A stretch of 64,000 nucleotides of DNA from Catonia carolina. Lineage: Eukaryota > Arthropoda > Insecta > Hemiptera > Achilidae. This document shows positions 1 to 10,400 of this stretch, one piece after another. The DNA lies in assembly GCA_035578175.1 (NCBI GenBank), contig JAQMRL010000014.1, positions 10,826,274 to 10,890,273 of the forward strand. Reading direction: 5' to 3'. Both the position numbers and the translations under genes were made by a program. The notes under the pieces were generated by a model, which ran no database searches, was not told the DNA's origin, and saw only the letters and a list, made by a program, of their open reading frames with translations. How positions within the stretch are numbered: position 1 is the stretch's first letter; every line of letters begins with the position of its first letter.

Positions 1-480
1 ACTGGAAGTCCTCATACAAAAGGTGGCCTCTCGGTTGCCTGTCCAAGATAATTCAAGTGACTTAGACAAGTCAAAAGACAAGTTAAGGGAAGCACTATAC
101 CTCCTATCTAACCCTTATTAAATTTACCTCTTTTTAGGTACACGTTTCTAAGAAACCGTTTAAGAGTTAGGGCTTTAATATTTTGTGCCTTTTCTATGAC
201 ATCTTTTTAATCTCTGGTACTAGAATTATTATTATAGAGCTAGCGATACCATTTCGAGAATTTTTTTGAAAAATGCAAAAATATCAATTTTTTTGTAGAA
301 TTTTTTAAATTTTATTTCGAACTTAGTAATAGTACTGAAATGATTATGATTCTAGTACCATATGTCACAATTATACTGGGAAATATGCTCAAAAAATTTC
401 AACCTTCAAAGTCAAATAGTTTTTGAGAAAATTGTACCTTTATGGAAAGAAGTGAATTTGCGGGAAATGAGCTGTGAAGT
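1..480. other. AT-rich sequence, no feature seen
   Basis: No convincing coding frame, repeat end or RNA gene is visible. The phrase structure near 390-440 loosely resembles that near 63400, which suggests old repeat DNA. Confidence 0.4.
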
Positions 481-488
481 TTACTTAC

Positions 489-656
489 CCTGAAATCGGC
501 CTTCACCATAATATCGATCCTCATCAGACTGTTCGTTTTCCTCAAATAATTCCTCTTTTTTTCTTTTGTCTTGCTTCTTTTGACACACTTTCCATTGCCT
601 TCTCAGCTTTCTCTGTTCTTTGAATATCGCAACTCTTAATTGTTTCCACAGATTAA
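489..656 (-). CDS. Candidate internal exon, charged protein, unknown gene
   Basis: On the minus strand an open stretch of about 56 codons is bounded by a plausible acceptor (a T-run then ATTGAG, just above 656) and a strong donor (AGG followed by GTAAGT at 488-483). The product is rich in Lys, Arg, Gln and Glu, with a WKQLR start and an acidic end around EENEQSDEDRYY. The W-spacing faintly recalls MADF/Myb-like DNA-binding modules, but no family can be assigned. No neighbouring exon was found inside the window, so the rest would lie before position 1 or above 656. It could equally be a chance open stretch or a transposon remnant. Confidence 0.25.
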
Positions 657-859
657 CTCAATGAAAAAAAATTCTGGTCAAAACATTACTTAACAAAAAT
701 TTGCATAGCTTCCGTAATTTCTATCGCACAGTTATAATTTTCATATGTAATTACACAGAAAAAGATACAGAAGGCAATGGCGCCAAAATTAGAAATATTA
801 ATTTTTCGATTTTCGAGTTATAGTGCTCCCCTTAAGTCAAAAAGACAAAACCGTACTCT

Positions 860-1110
860 TTAAAGATTAAAGATTTCTTTAAAGATTTTTATTATATTTT
901 AGAAGGTGTGGTGCCAGTCTGGGTCTTCACTAATGTATTCGTGCAATTTTAATCTTGATAAATATTTGGTTATACAAAATATCTCTAATTATACGTTACT
1001 GATTGATTGTCCAAGTACAGTAACCCTTGTGGGACTGATACGTTTGAGAATATTAACTCTTCGAACACTAATTCCGAGATCGTACCGATAGACTTGGGCT
1101 TTTCTATCCA
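860..1110 (+). repeat. Fragment of the foldback repeat also at 3040-3760
   Basis: Positions 885-1000 match 3090-3250 in order: the TTATATTTTAG motif, the GGTGCCAGTCT phrase, the ATTCGT-AATCTTGA phrase and the end near GTTATACA. This is a diverged partial copy without the second arm. Confidence 0.55.
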
Positions 1111-1619
1111 TCTTTCATCCTGAAAATTGAAACGTTAATAAAACTTAATGAGATGTTTTAAAAAAACAAACATGAAACTCTGTTTTTTACGCTAGTTGCA
1201 GCAAATTTACGGATAATTTGTTGTATTTATGCAAAGTCGCGCGTTTTCGTCAAAATTTGTACATAAATAATTTTTATTTTTATGCTTTTCGGCTAGCATT
1301 ATAGAAAAATGTCTAGCAAAAAAATTGATTTGTCAAACACCCTCGCTAATCACACAATACGGCTATTCAAGCGTGTGAGAGTTAATCGAACATGGATGTC
1401 TATAGTAAAAAGAAAGAGAAAAACTGCTTTCTTTGAGTTGATTACATTGACCCACTCCTACAGTTATTTATATGACATGTTAATATATGAAAGCGCGGAA
1501 TTTTGTTAACGCGTGCATATAGAATCAAATTAGAAAAGATAAAGTAGAACACACTCTAGTTTCATTTTAAAGAATGTATGAAAATTGGTTATTTTACGAA
1601 TATCAAAGGGTTTATTACC

Positions 1620-2870
1620 TTTTTCAGGTCATATTCAATTCAACCGGTTTTGCTGTAAGCGATTATTGAACAATATAGGCCTACCTACCCCTACCATTCA
1701 AGCTTTCAAACGCGGTTGTAACTCTATTTTTAGATGAGATACGGCCTTTATACGGTTTTCTTCAACAAAAAAAAAAATCGAAATTCAATGGTATACTGCC
1801 CAGCCGGTAGCTGTGCACATAGGGTGTGAGAGAGAGAAAGATAGGATGGCAATACTTATTCCCTTTTTGAAAAACATCACGTCGCAGTGTACACAGTTTG
1901 TATTTACCACATTGTATACAAATTGTACGCAGTCTAAATACGCGTATACCCCAATTAATCATCATGCTGAATCACCATAGAGTGATGAATTACAATTCAG
2001 TGTGGCGAAAGCATTTCGTGTATAAAGTCAGGTTATTCCTCGGTTTATTGTAAGTTTCAAACTTTTGCGTAAAAGTTAATTTAAAACTTCAGTAATATTT
2101 AATTTGCAATAATCATAGACAATGTTAATAGTGTGGTGGCAGGATTTCGTGTAGAAAGTTAAGATATTTTCTCGGTTTATTGTTAAATTTGTTTTTGTAA
2201 GTTTCAAGCTTTACGTGCGTAAAATTTAATTTGAAAATGGATGATTTTGATAAATGTGTCGTTCGTAGGTTGGTATACAACTTTTATTTAACAGAACATC
2301 GGCTTCTGACAGCCGCGTCACCGGCGCAGCTCTAAAAGAAAGAATTAACTTCAAATTGAATGGCTTTTTAATATATTTAAGTTAAGCAAAAATGCGGCAA
2401 CCATTCAAAAATTAATTAATAACAAAAGAAAATAAAATAAATATTTATATTAAGTAAACATATTCATAAACAAAAAATCCGTAAAAACGAAGGACAACTT
2501 CGTATTAACAAAATTTCTTAAATATTAAAATAAATCTATAAAATGTTGCATGAAACTGAATTATTTACCGTAAAAACATGGATGGAAAACAGTAGTAGAT
2601 ATTTTCAGGTCGGTTAATACCGCGGGAACAAAGCGATGTCTCAATGTGCAACAGCTGTACGCCGTCTAGTTTACCATAACATTCACAAATCAATAAAAAA
2701 TTTCCCAATAATCTAATTTCTGTTTTTAAATAACTTACTTTCTTTCTCATACTTTCAGCTACTATTTAATTATAATATTTACTGGTGTGCGCGTACATTG
2801 ACCTTCACTATTACACAATCTGTTGAGTACTTACACACTCGTCTTCTAACAACAATATATTGGCTATTAC
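1620..2870 (-). repeat. Dispersed repeat, copy of 43060-43400 in opposite orientation
   Basis: Positions 1625-1750 (around AACCGGTTTTGCTGTAAG and TTCAAACGCGGTTGTAAC) are the reverse complement of 43250-43395. Positions 2690-2860 (around ACTGGTGTGCGCGTACAT) are the reverse complement of 43060-43215. The stretch between holds no recognisable gene. A short minus-strand frame beginning MRKKVSYLK at 2750 is partly shared by both copies (MRKKLSYLE at 43165), but no known protein family is evident. Confidence 0.5.
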
Positions 2871-3039
2871 AGATTTAAAGGTTAAAAAAATTTTTATTTG
2901 TGATATAGATGGTAGGTAAAAATATGTCTGGTGCGGTGGTACCGCCCATTCGGTTTACTAGCGTATTGAAGGGTTGTTACTACAAAATGGCCTCTTGATC
3001 GCCTGTCCGGAATCTTGCAACAGACTTTTACCGGTATGA

Positions 3040-3760
3040 AAATGATTATTTTTGTAAAAATGCCAGATCGGTACGTTTTAAAATTAGATTTTTATTATAT
3101 TTTAGGTTCTTTTTCAATGTATCGACGTAGACCTATTATTTGTAATAGATCAGTTTTGGTAAGTCACAAAATGAGTCTGGTGCCAGTCTTGGTTCCCAAC
3201 ATTGAATTCGTTCAGTTAATCTTGAAAAATAGTTTGTTTTCAATTAAGTATACAGTCGATTCCGGATAATTGGGACACATTGTAACCCGAAATATTTTGG
3301 CCCAATTAAACGGCTGGCCCTAATAAACGAATTCGTAAACTGTAGCGTATACGATACTGTATTTTATTAATAAAACATAGTACATGACATACGATGATTG
3401 GCCCCAATAAGCGGAATTATGAACCGAATAAACGAAGTATTTATCATCCCAGGGAGTATTTAAAATCCCGTTTTGTTTTTGTTTTTTAAAGAACTGTCCC
3501 AAAAAACCAGCTGCCCCAATTAACCAGTGGACCAATTATCCGGAATCAACTGTGTTTTGGTTTTCAACTCAATTGAAAATAAACTATTTTTCAAGTTAAC
3601 TGAAAGAATTCAGTGTTGAAAACCCAGACCATTTCATTTTTGTGACCTACCGAAACTGATTTCATTCAGGTGATAGGTCACGTCCAAGCATAGTAACAGA
3701 AGCTAAAATATAATAAAAATCTTTACAAAAATCCAATTTCAAAAAGTAATGTTTTGTCAT
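3040..3760. repeat. Foldback repeat with a pogo-type MITE in its loop
   Basis: Left arm 3050-3250 and right arm 3553-3750 are inverted copies; for example GAAAAATAGTTTGTTTTCAA is mirrored by TTGAAAATAAACTATTTTTC. The loop is occupied by the element at 3253-3552. Confidence 0.7.
3253..3552. mobile_element. Non-autonomous pogo/Tigger-type MITE
   Basis: The ends are inverted repeats, CAGTCGATTCCGGATAATTG at the left and its near complement ending GGAATCAACTG at the right. TA lies before the left end, as expected for Tc1/mariner/pogo TA target sites; the right TA appears mutated to TG. The interior carries degenerate repeats of CCCAATTAA and GGCCCCAATAA. About 300 bp, no transposase. Confidence 0.7.
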
Positions 3761-3770
3761 TTTTACTTAA

Positions 3771-4534
3771 CATATTCAATGCTGAGCAATTTTGAGGTTA
3801 TCTTTCCTTTTTGGGCTTATTACGCGTGCAGCGTAATCTCCGCTTACTTTATGTAAGGCCTACAACTTATGTTACTAACGTTTTTATAGATTTCTTGTCT
3901 TTGTTTATTTAACGTCGCATTAACTACAGTGGTCATTAGCGACGACGTTGGTTTGTAACTGTAAAGGATGAAATGATTTTTTGTAACCAATACATGTGTG
4001 ACATGATACCAATACATAATTTTTTATGTGTGAAGAATACATGGGATTTATGTTTGCTAATAACATAAAAGTAAACAACTCAATGTTTTTTAGGTTCATT
4101 TTCATCTGTTATGGTAAATGTATTTTTTTTTAATTTTTCCATTTACCGATACGATTTACGCGTAATTTATTGTATAATTTTATACTATAAATAATATACT
4201 TTTAAGTAAATCTAAAAGTGTAAGCTATTTTGAATCTATACCTGCAAATATACTAAATTCACGGCTTCAACTGTATCCTGAAAACACGTTAAAATACTGA
4301 ACGAGTATACTATATGAGGGTAGAAGATCGCGTGACAAAAATTTTAAAACGAACTGCACGCTTACAAAGCAAAACCCTTTCTGAGGGCTATATAATAGCA
4401 ACAAACTGATGTACGACAGGTGGTGTTTCTCTGGAATTAATTAAAATAACAAAATAGAACCCACTAGGTGAGACGGCAGCCTGGTGATAACACCTACCCA
4501 TGACCCGCTAGGCGAGTCTCTAACACTGAATGTG
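3771..4534. mobile_element. piggyBac-type non-autonomous element, family 1, TTAA-flanked
   Basis: TTAA at 3767-3770 is followed by CATATTCAATGCTGAG; at the right CACTGAATGTG is followed by TTAA at 4535-4538. The shared CA-TTCA-TG terminal inverted repeat and TTAA duplication are the piggyBac hallmark. No transposase is present. A SINE fragment lies at about 3900-3990. The sister copy is at 13720-14338. Confidence 0.75.
3900..3990 (-). repeat. SINE A tail fragment inside the TTAA element
   Basis: The stretch TTTATTTAACGTCGCATTAA with GTCATTAGCGACGACGTTGG matches the 3-prime tail of the tRNA-derived SINE at 14385-14590. The tRNA-like head is missing. Confidence 0.65.
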
Positions 4535-4849
4535 TTAAATGACAATTTTGAATACTTGTCAAAATCAGTTATAAGATCTTGGACAGTCAACCAATACCAT
4601 CTTGTAGCCATCTTGTAGTACCAACCCACCGATACTGAGCAAACGAAATGGGCGGTATCAACACACTACGTATAGGTATCAGACGAACTAATGTCCCATA
4701 GCCGAGTGAGTGAGAAAGAGATATGTGGCATAAGTACGCATGCACCCAAAGGTCTTTACCGTTATAATCCAAATCTGTAAACATACTACAGTCGTTATTT
4801 TGCTAGTTACGTTACTGCGTGCATAAACCCTAGCTCACAACAATTTTTT

Positions 4850-5175
4850 TAAAAATTCCTAATATGTGTACGTTGCAATCTGTTCAATTCAAAACAATAA
4901 GCAACCCCATGACCCAATGAGATGAGGATGATGTGTATGACGTGTAAATGAGGTGTAGTCTTGTACAGACCCAGGTCGACCATTCCTGAGAGAGTATAGT
5001 TAATTGAACCCCAACCATCAAAGTACACCGGCAACCACTGTCTAGTATTCAAATCCGTATAAAAGTAACTAACTACCTTTTCTAGGATTTGAACCAGGAA
5101 CCTTTGTCTCCGAAAATCAGCTGTTAAACAGCTGATTTTGGCAATGACTTTACCTCTAGACCAACCCGGTGGGTT
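4850..5175 (-). repeat. tRNA-derived SINE, family C, near complete
   Basis: Read on the minus strand it starts at 5175 with ACCCACCGGGTTGGTCTAGA, an A-box-like element, then a B-box-like GGTTCAAATCCTAG, then a long unique body (GTACACCGGTAACC type). A full-length sister is at 23290-23606; fragments are at 35165-35345, 36485-36630, 46668-46735, 47325-47530, 50810-51080 and 51648-51740. Confidence 0.8.
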
Positions 5176-5184
5176 ACTCACAAC

Positions 5185-5585
5185 AGTGAGTGAAATTATA
5201 CAATGTTATTGGAACGGCGCGTATGGCTTGTGCGAGTGAGAGCGTTATGCATTCTCTCACTCCCACGGCTAGGGGACTTTAGTTCATCTGAATACTATAG
5301 TTTTCTTTTACAAAAATATTCATACATAAGAGATTTTTAAATATACTTAGACTAAATCTTACAATCATATAAAATATTAATATACATACATACATACTTT
5401 AATAACTACTCGTATTATATTATTAGTCTGAGTAATAAATTGTGGGACTGTTTTATGATTATAATTCTCATTTTGTTCCAACCTCTCATATGAAACAACG
5501 TTTATATTTCTTGAAGTTCACAAATAGGTCATTATTAAAATCTATTCAAAATAAAAATGAAATTAAATTAATTAAATATAAAAAA
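5185..5585. other. Intergenic AT-rich sequence
   Basis: A short GAGTGAGAG/CTCTCACTC inverted pair lies at 5240-5262; otherwise nothing is recognised. Confidence 0.35.
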
Positions 5586-5589
5586 AAAT

Positions 5590-6370
5590 CTGGTGTGAAA
5601 CACTCACACAACTTTCTCTAGCCAATGTAAACAATTAACAATAAACCTAACATTAGTAATAAAACATAAGAAATAAATAAAAAACTAATCTCAATAAATA
5701 TAACCTAATTTTTATCATGAGTGAAAGACGCAAATTAAAAATCAACCTCTGTTTGGCTTAAAAATACAGAAAATCACTGTTTCACGCTAAACTAGGCTCT
5801 GTAGAGAAGAACGCTCGAAATAAAAGTTGTAAATCTCTTTCTTAATTTTCTATAAATTTAATTATACACTTTTGCCGTAAAATGCATACTAAGGCTGAAA
5901 TCTTTAAAAAAATCGATGTTTTTACACGTTTTCGTGAGAAAAAAAACAGATAATCGCTAATAACCGCTAAATTAAGCGTTATACTGAAAATTGTTTCAGA
6001 TAAAAGTAGTGAGATTTTAAATTCTCTACATTTCTTGTTATATGAAGTGCATATTAAAGCCGCAATCTGAAAAAACAAGTTTTTTTACGTGAAAACAGCC
6101 TCACCAAGAATTTCAGCAAACATGGCGCTTACCGTATCTTGTAGAGCATAAAATATTTAGTAAACCAGGCGATTTTTAAAAAAATCGTAGAACCAGTTTT
6201 TGAGAAAATCGCAAAACAGTAAAAGATGACACGAATAAACTACTACTTCCGGTTGACCGATTTTGATGAAAATGTTCGTGTCGGGTCCGGTAATGGTATG
6301 TAACTTACGTTTCAAGTTTCAAGTTCGTACGATGTTCCATTCTTGAGATATTCTGTTCACACACACGCAC

Positions 6371-6402
<32 letters not shown>

Positions 6403-6527
6403 CAATCGCTGTTTTTTTTGGGTTCAGGGGGCCTGAAAACGTGTAGATCCTTTGAAAACTTGATTTAAAAAAATCGACACAAAACAATACTTTCCTTGCT
6501 ATGTATTTATATAGGCAAGAGAAAGTA
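5590..6527 (+). repeat. R1 repeat, near full length, with (CA)n
   Basis: R1 starts CTGGTGTGAAACACTCACAC followed by ACTTTCTCT-GCCAAT and ends GGCAAGAGAAAGT, so its ends form a short inverted repeat as in DNA transposons. Internal landmarks are CTTCCGGTTGACCGATTTTG, a (CA)n tract and GGGTTCAGGGGGCCTGAAAA. No coding frame. Other copies: 24571-25430 (-), 28560-29793 (-, two pieces), 35357-36276 (+), 40130-40655 (-), 47545-48053 (+), 57640-57960 (+) and 61790-62310 (+). Confidence 0.75.
6358..6402 (+). repeat. (CA)n/(CG)n microsatellite inside R1
   Basis: A run of CA dinucleotides with a central CGCGCGCG block. It sits at the same internal place as the CA tracts of the other R1 copies. Confidence 0.85.
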
Positions 6528-6630
6528 ATAACTTTGATACATCGATAAATAAATAACTCTATGTTACCCTTGTTAAACACAAGATGTAAATGAAAAATAT
6601 GCCAAATAATTTTTGTAATCTTCTTTGCAG

Positions 6631-7487
6631 ATGAGCCACCATAAACCTGAATCAAGTGACATAACGAGGAAGGTTAAATCTTATTTAAAAATAATAGGTT
6701 TTGACGTGAATGCAAAAATAGTTAAATGGAAAACTAAGTTTATTTTGTTATTATTATCTTTATACTTTTTAGCATCGTGTATTATAAACATGATAATTCG
6801 ATGGAATAATTTAAGAGATCGATTTTTATCATTAGAAGACGTTAATCTAACACTTCATACTACAGCAATATTTATGCACGCAATATTTAAACTAAACGAT
6901 ATCAGAATAACTTTATCGATAATCGATCAGTGTTACTATCGATCCATTAATGGAATCAAAAAATCAAACACTCTTGAAAAATACATAAATATATTTTTGC
7001 ATGAAGAATACAAAAGAAATAATTTAATATTTCATTGTGTTTTGTTTCTTACATTAAATGTGTTATTTGTACCGACGATTGAATCGATTTACACGATATT
7101 AATCGATAGAAATAATATTACTGATATAAACCTCGATGATTTATCCCTACCTTTGGAACATTATTTTTGTCTTGGTAAATCTATTCCAATATATCTGTTG
7201 ATATACATCTTACAAATAATTTATTACTTGAATTTTTTTCCGGTTATTTACGCACTATTTACAAATATCCTAGCCCTTAAAAAAATTACATCTCAGATAA
7301 TACTGATAAGAATAAAATTAAAAGAAATTACCAAAATTGATTTTAAATTCAATGAGGATAAAAGTTTTGAAAATTATGATAAGAAGGAATGCCAATATTT
7401 AAAAATGTATTACAATGATAATTTTGATGATGAAATATTTAAATTGGAATTTATAAATTTGATTCGTCATCATCAACTTATTATGAG
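6631..7487 (+). CDS. OR1 exon 1
   Basis: Encodes residues 1-285 plus two bases of codon 286: the intracellular N-terminus, TM1-TM4 and the long TM4-TM5 loop. It ends ATGAG before a GTATGG donor; reading through gives only a few more codons before a stop, which marks the true exon end. 857 nt, identical in length to OR2 exon 1. Confidence 0.92.
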
Positions 7488-10400
7488 GTATGGTTATAAT
7501 AATTTTGTTAACTAAATTATTATACAAATTAAACAAAATTAATTATTTTAAATCCCCTCCTAGGGAGTACAGGACCTTGTAGATGGTGGAGGGGCTTGCG
7601 TGCTCCCAAGACCCGGAGAGCTATGCCGGCGGTAGTGTAACTACCAGCAGGGCCTCCCAAGCCGGACAGGTCAAAGGGTAGGAGCCAGACGAAGAAGTAC
7701 TCCAAAAACGACGTCGTTGGGCCAATCACCCACACGTTGAAAAAGCGGATTCAAAGTCACATAAATAGCCTCGGACAGGACAGGAATTTTCGGAATAAAA
7801 GACTGGACAAACCTAATTTACGATTTGGAAATTGGAATGTACGCACTTTGACTGGAAAGGAAAAGGAAATAGTAGAGGAGATGAAAAGGTATAAAATGAG
7901 TGTTCTGGGAGTTAGTGAGATTCGGAAAAGAGGATGTGGAGAGAGACAATTGGATGATGGATATGTGCTCAGATATTCAGGAACGATTGAGGCAGGACGG
8001 TTAAAAGGAGGAGTTGGTGTCATACTGGACGAGAACACTAATAAATTAGTAAGTGGATGGGAAGCCACGAGTCCCAGGATTATAAGAATTGATCTAGAAC
8101 TGTCAGAAAATATTTCCATTATTCAGGTCTATGGCCCAACTGATGATGCAGATATTAGAGAAAAAGATTGTTTTTGGGAAATCTATGTAGAACAATGGCA
8201 GAGGTAGAGACAGGTCGAAAAGCATTTATAATGGGTGATTTTAATGGAAGAATAGGAAATGATGAAACAAGATGGCATGGTTGTATGGGAAAACATGCCG
8301 GGGAGTCAGTGCGAAATGATAATGGAACACGTCTGTTGGAGTTCTGTATTGGTCACCAGCTGCTGATTGGAAATACGTGGTTCATCCATAAAACCATACA
8401 CAAAGTCACTTTCGTGGCTGAAGGCAGAGATACTCAAAGTATTATTGACTACTTTCTGTACCCATCTACTATGAGATATGCAGTAAAGGATGTGAAGGTT
8501 ATAAGAGGTGCAGAGATCGATACAGATCACAAACTTCTTGTTGCAGACACCAGTTTTCAGAGAAAAACCACAATGAAGCAGAAAGTCTATCAAAGGATTA
8601 AAGTAGAGGAATTGGAAAATATTGATAAACAGAATGCATTTCAGGCTGAAGTGGAGAGAGAATTGACTCTAGCTGAAGCTCAAATGACAGATGAAGCTCT
8701 GTCCACAAATATTGAGGTTCAGTGGAAAAACATAAAGGAAACCTTATTAAAAGCAGCAAATAAGGTATGTGGAAAAAGAAAAGTGGGTCAATTCAAGAGG
8801 AGAACTAAATGGTGGACAGAAGAAGTGAAACAGAAAGTCAAAAACAAAAAGAATGCATATAGAAGATACATTAGATCGGGAAGAAATGAACATTGGCGGA
8901 AATATATTGAGTGCAGAAACCAAGCAAAAAAAAAAAATAGTGAAAGAGTCGAAGGTGAAGGCTTGGGAGGAATTTGGAAATGAAATCGATAGAAATTTCA
9001 AAAATAATGTAAAAAAGTTCTGGACAATTTGCAAAAGTATACGTGGAAAGTTTGGAAAACAAGTGAACTCAATAAAGAATAAGGAAGGGAAACTGATGAC
9101 GGCTACTCAGGATGTACTTGAAACCTGGAAAAAGTTTTTCGAAGATAAGTTCAAAGAGGATAGGTTTGAGGAAGCTATCACTGTAGATGTGGTCAATGAG
9201 GCAAATGTGGACTATCAAATGAATTCTGATATAACAAAGGAAGAGGTTAGGGATGCAATTCGAAAAATGAAGGTAGGGAAAGCAGCAGGAATAGATGAAA
9301 TACATGCTGAATACCTGAAGAAAGGAGGTGAATGCATAGTAAATAGCCTAACAAAATTATTGCAGGAAGTCTGGAAACAGGAAAAGATTCCAGAAGAATG
9401 GGAACAAAATATCATTATCCCACTGTATAAAAAAGGTAACTCAACTGATTGTGAAAACTATCGCGCAGTGTGTTTGTCATCGGTTGTACTGAAAATTTAT
9501 ACCCGAATTCTAGAGAAAAGACTTCATGCGGTGGTGGAGGACCAGTTTGAGGAGGAACAATGTGCCTTCAGACCAGGCAGACAAACTCAAGACCATATTT
9601 TCTCGCTGAGATCAATCTGTTCGAAGTCTATAGAAAAGGGAAAACGGGTTTATCTGGCATTCTTGGACCTCAAAGCAGCTTTCGATACGGTCCCAAAATG
9701 TGTTGTATGGAAGACGCTGGTTGCCAAAAACGTATCACCAAAATTACAGCGAGCAATAAAAAGTGTTTTTAATAATGTGACTGCAGTGATCAGAACGTGT
9801 GGAAGGATTTCAAGACTGTTACAAATGGAAAAAGGAATTAAGCAGGGAGACAGTTTGAGTCCACTACTTTTTGTGATGATAATGGACGAAATTAATAAAA
9901 TCTGCAAAAGAAGAACTGACAGAATGATGGTGGGACGTTGGAACTTGAGGCCCATATTTGCTCAAGCTTTGTTTTTTGCAGATGACATAGTTCTTATTGC
10001 TGACTCTGAAAGAAAGCTTCAAACTGCAGTAATTGAATGGAATGAAGAGATTAAAAGGAAGGGCATGACACTGAATATCAATAAGAGTAAAGTGATGGTG
10101 GTTAATGGCTTGGAAGGTGAAAGAATTGGGATAGATGTGGAAGGACAGGTGATGGAACAGGTGAGGTCATATGAGTATCTGGGTACAGTAGTGAGTGACG
10201 ATGGGAAAATAGATGATGAACTAAGAAATAGAATCTCTAAAGCTAGTCGGGCCTTCTATGCAACCAGAAATTGTATTTTTGGAAAAAAGAAGTGGGTGCC
10301 ACAGTAAAAAACAGGGTCTATAAAAGTATTATTGAACCAATAGTCCTGTATGGTGCAGAAAGCTGGCCCTTGAAGCAACAACAAATGAGCAGAATCAGGG

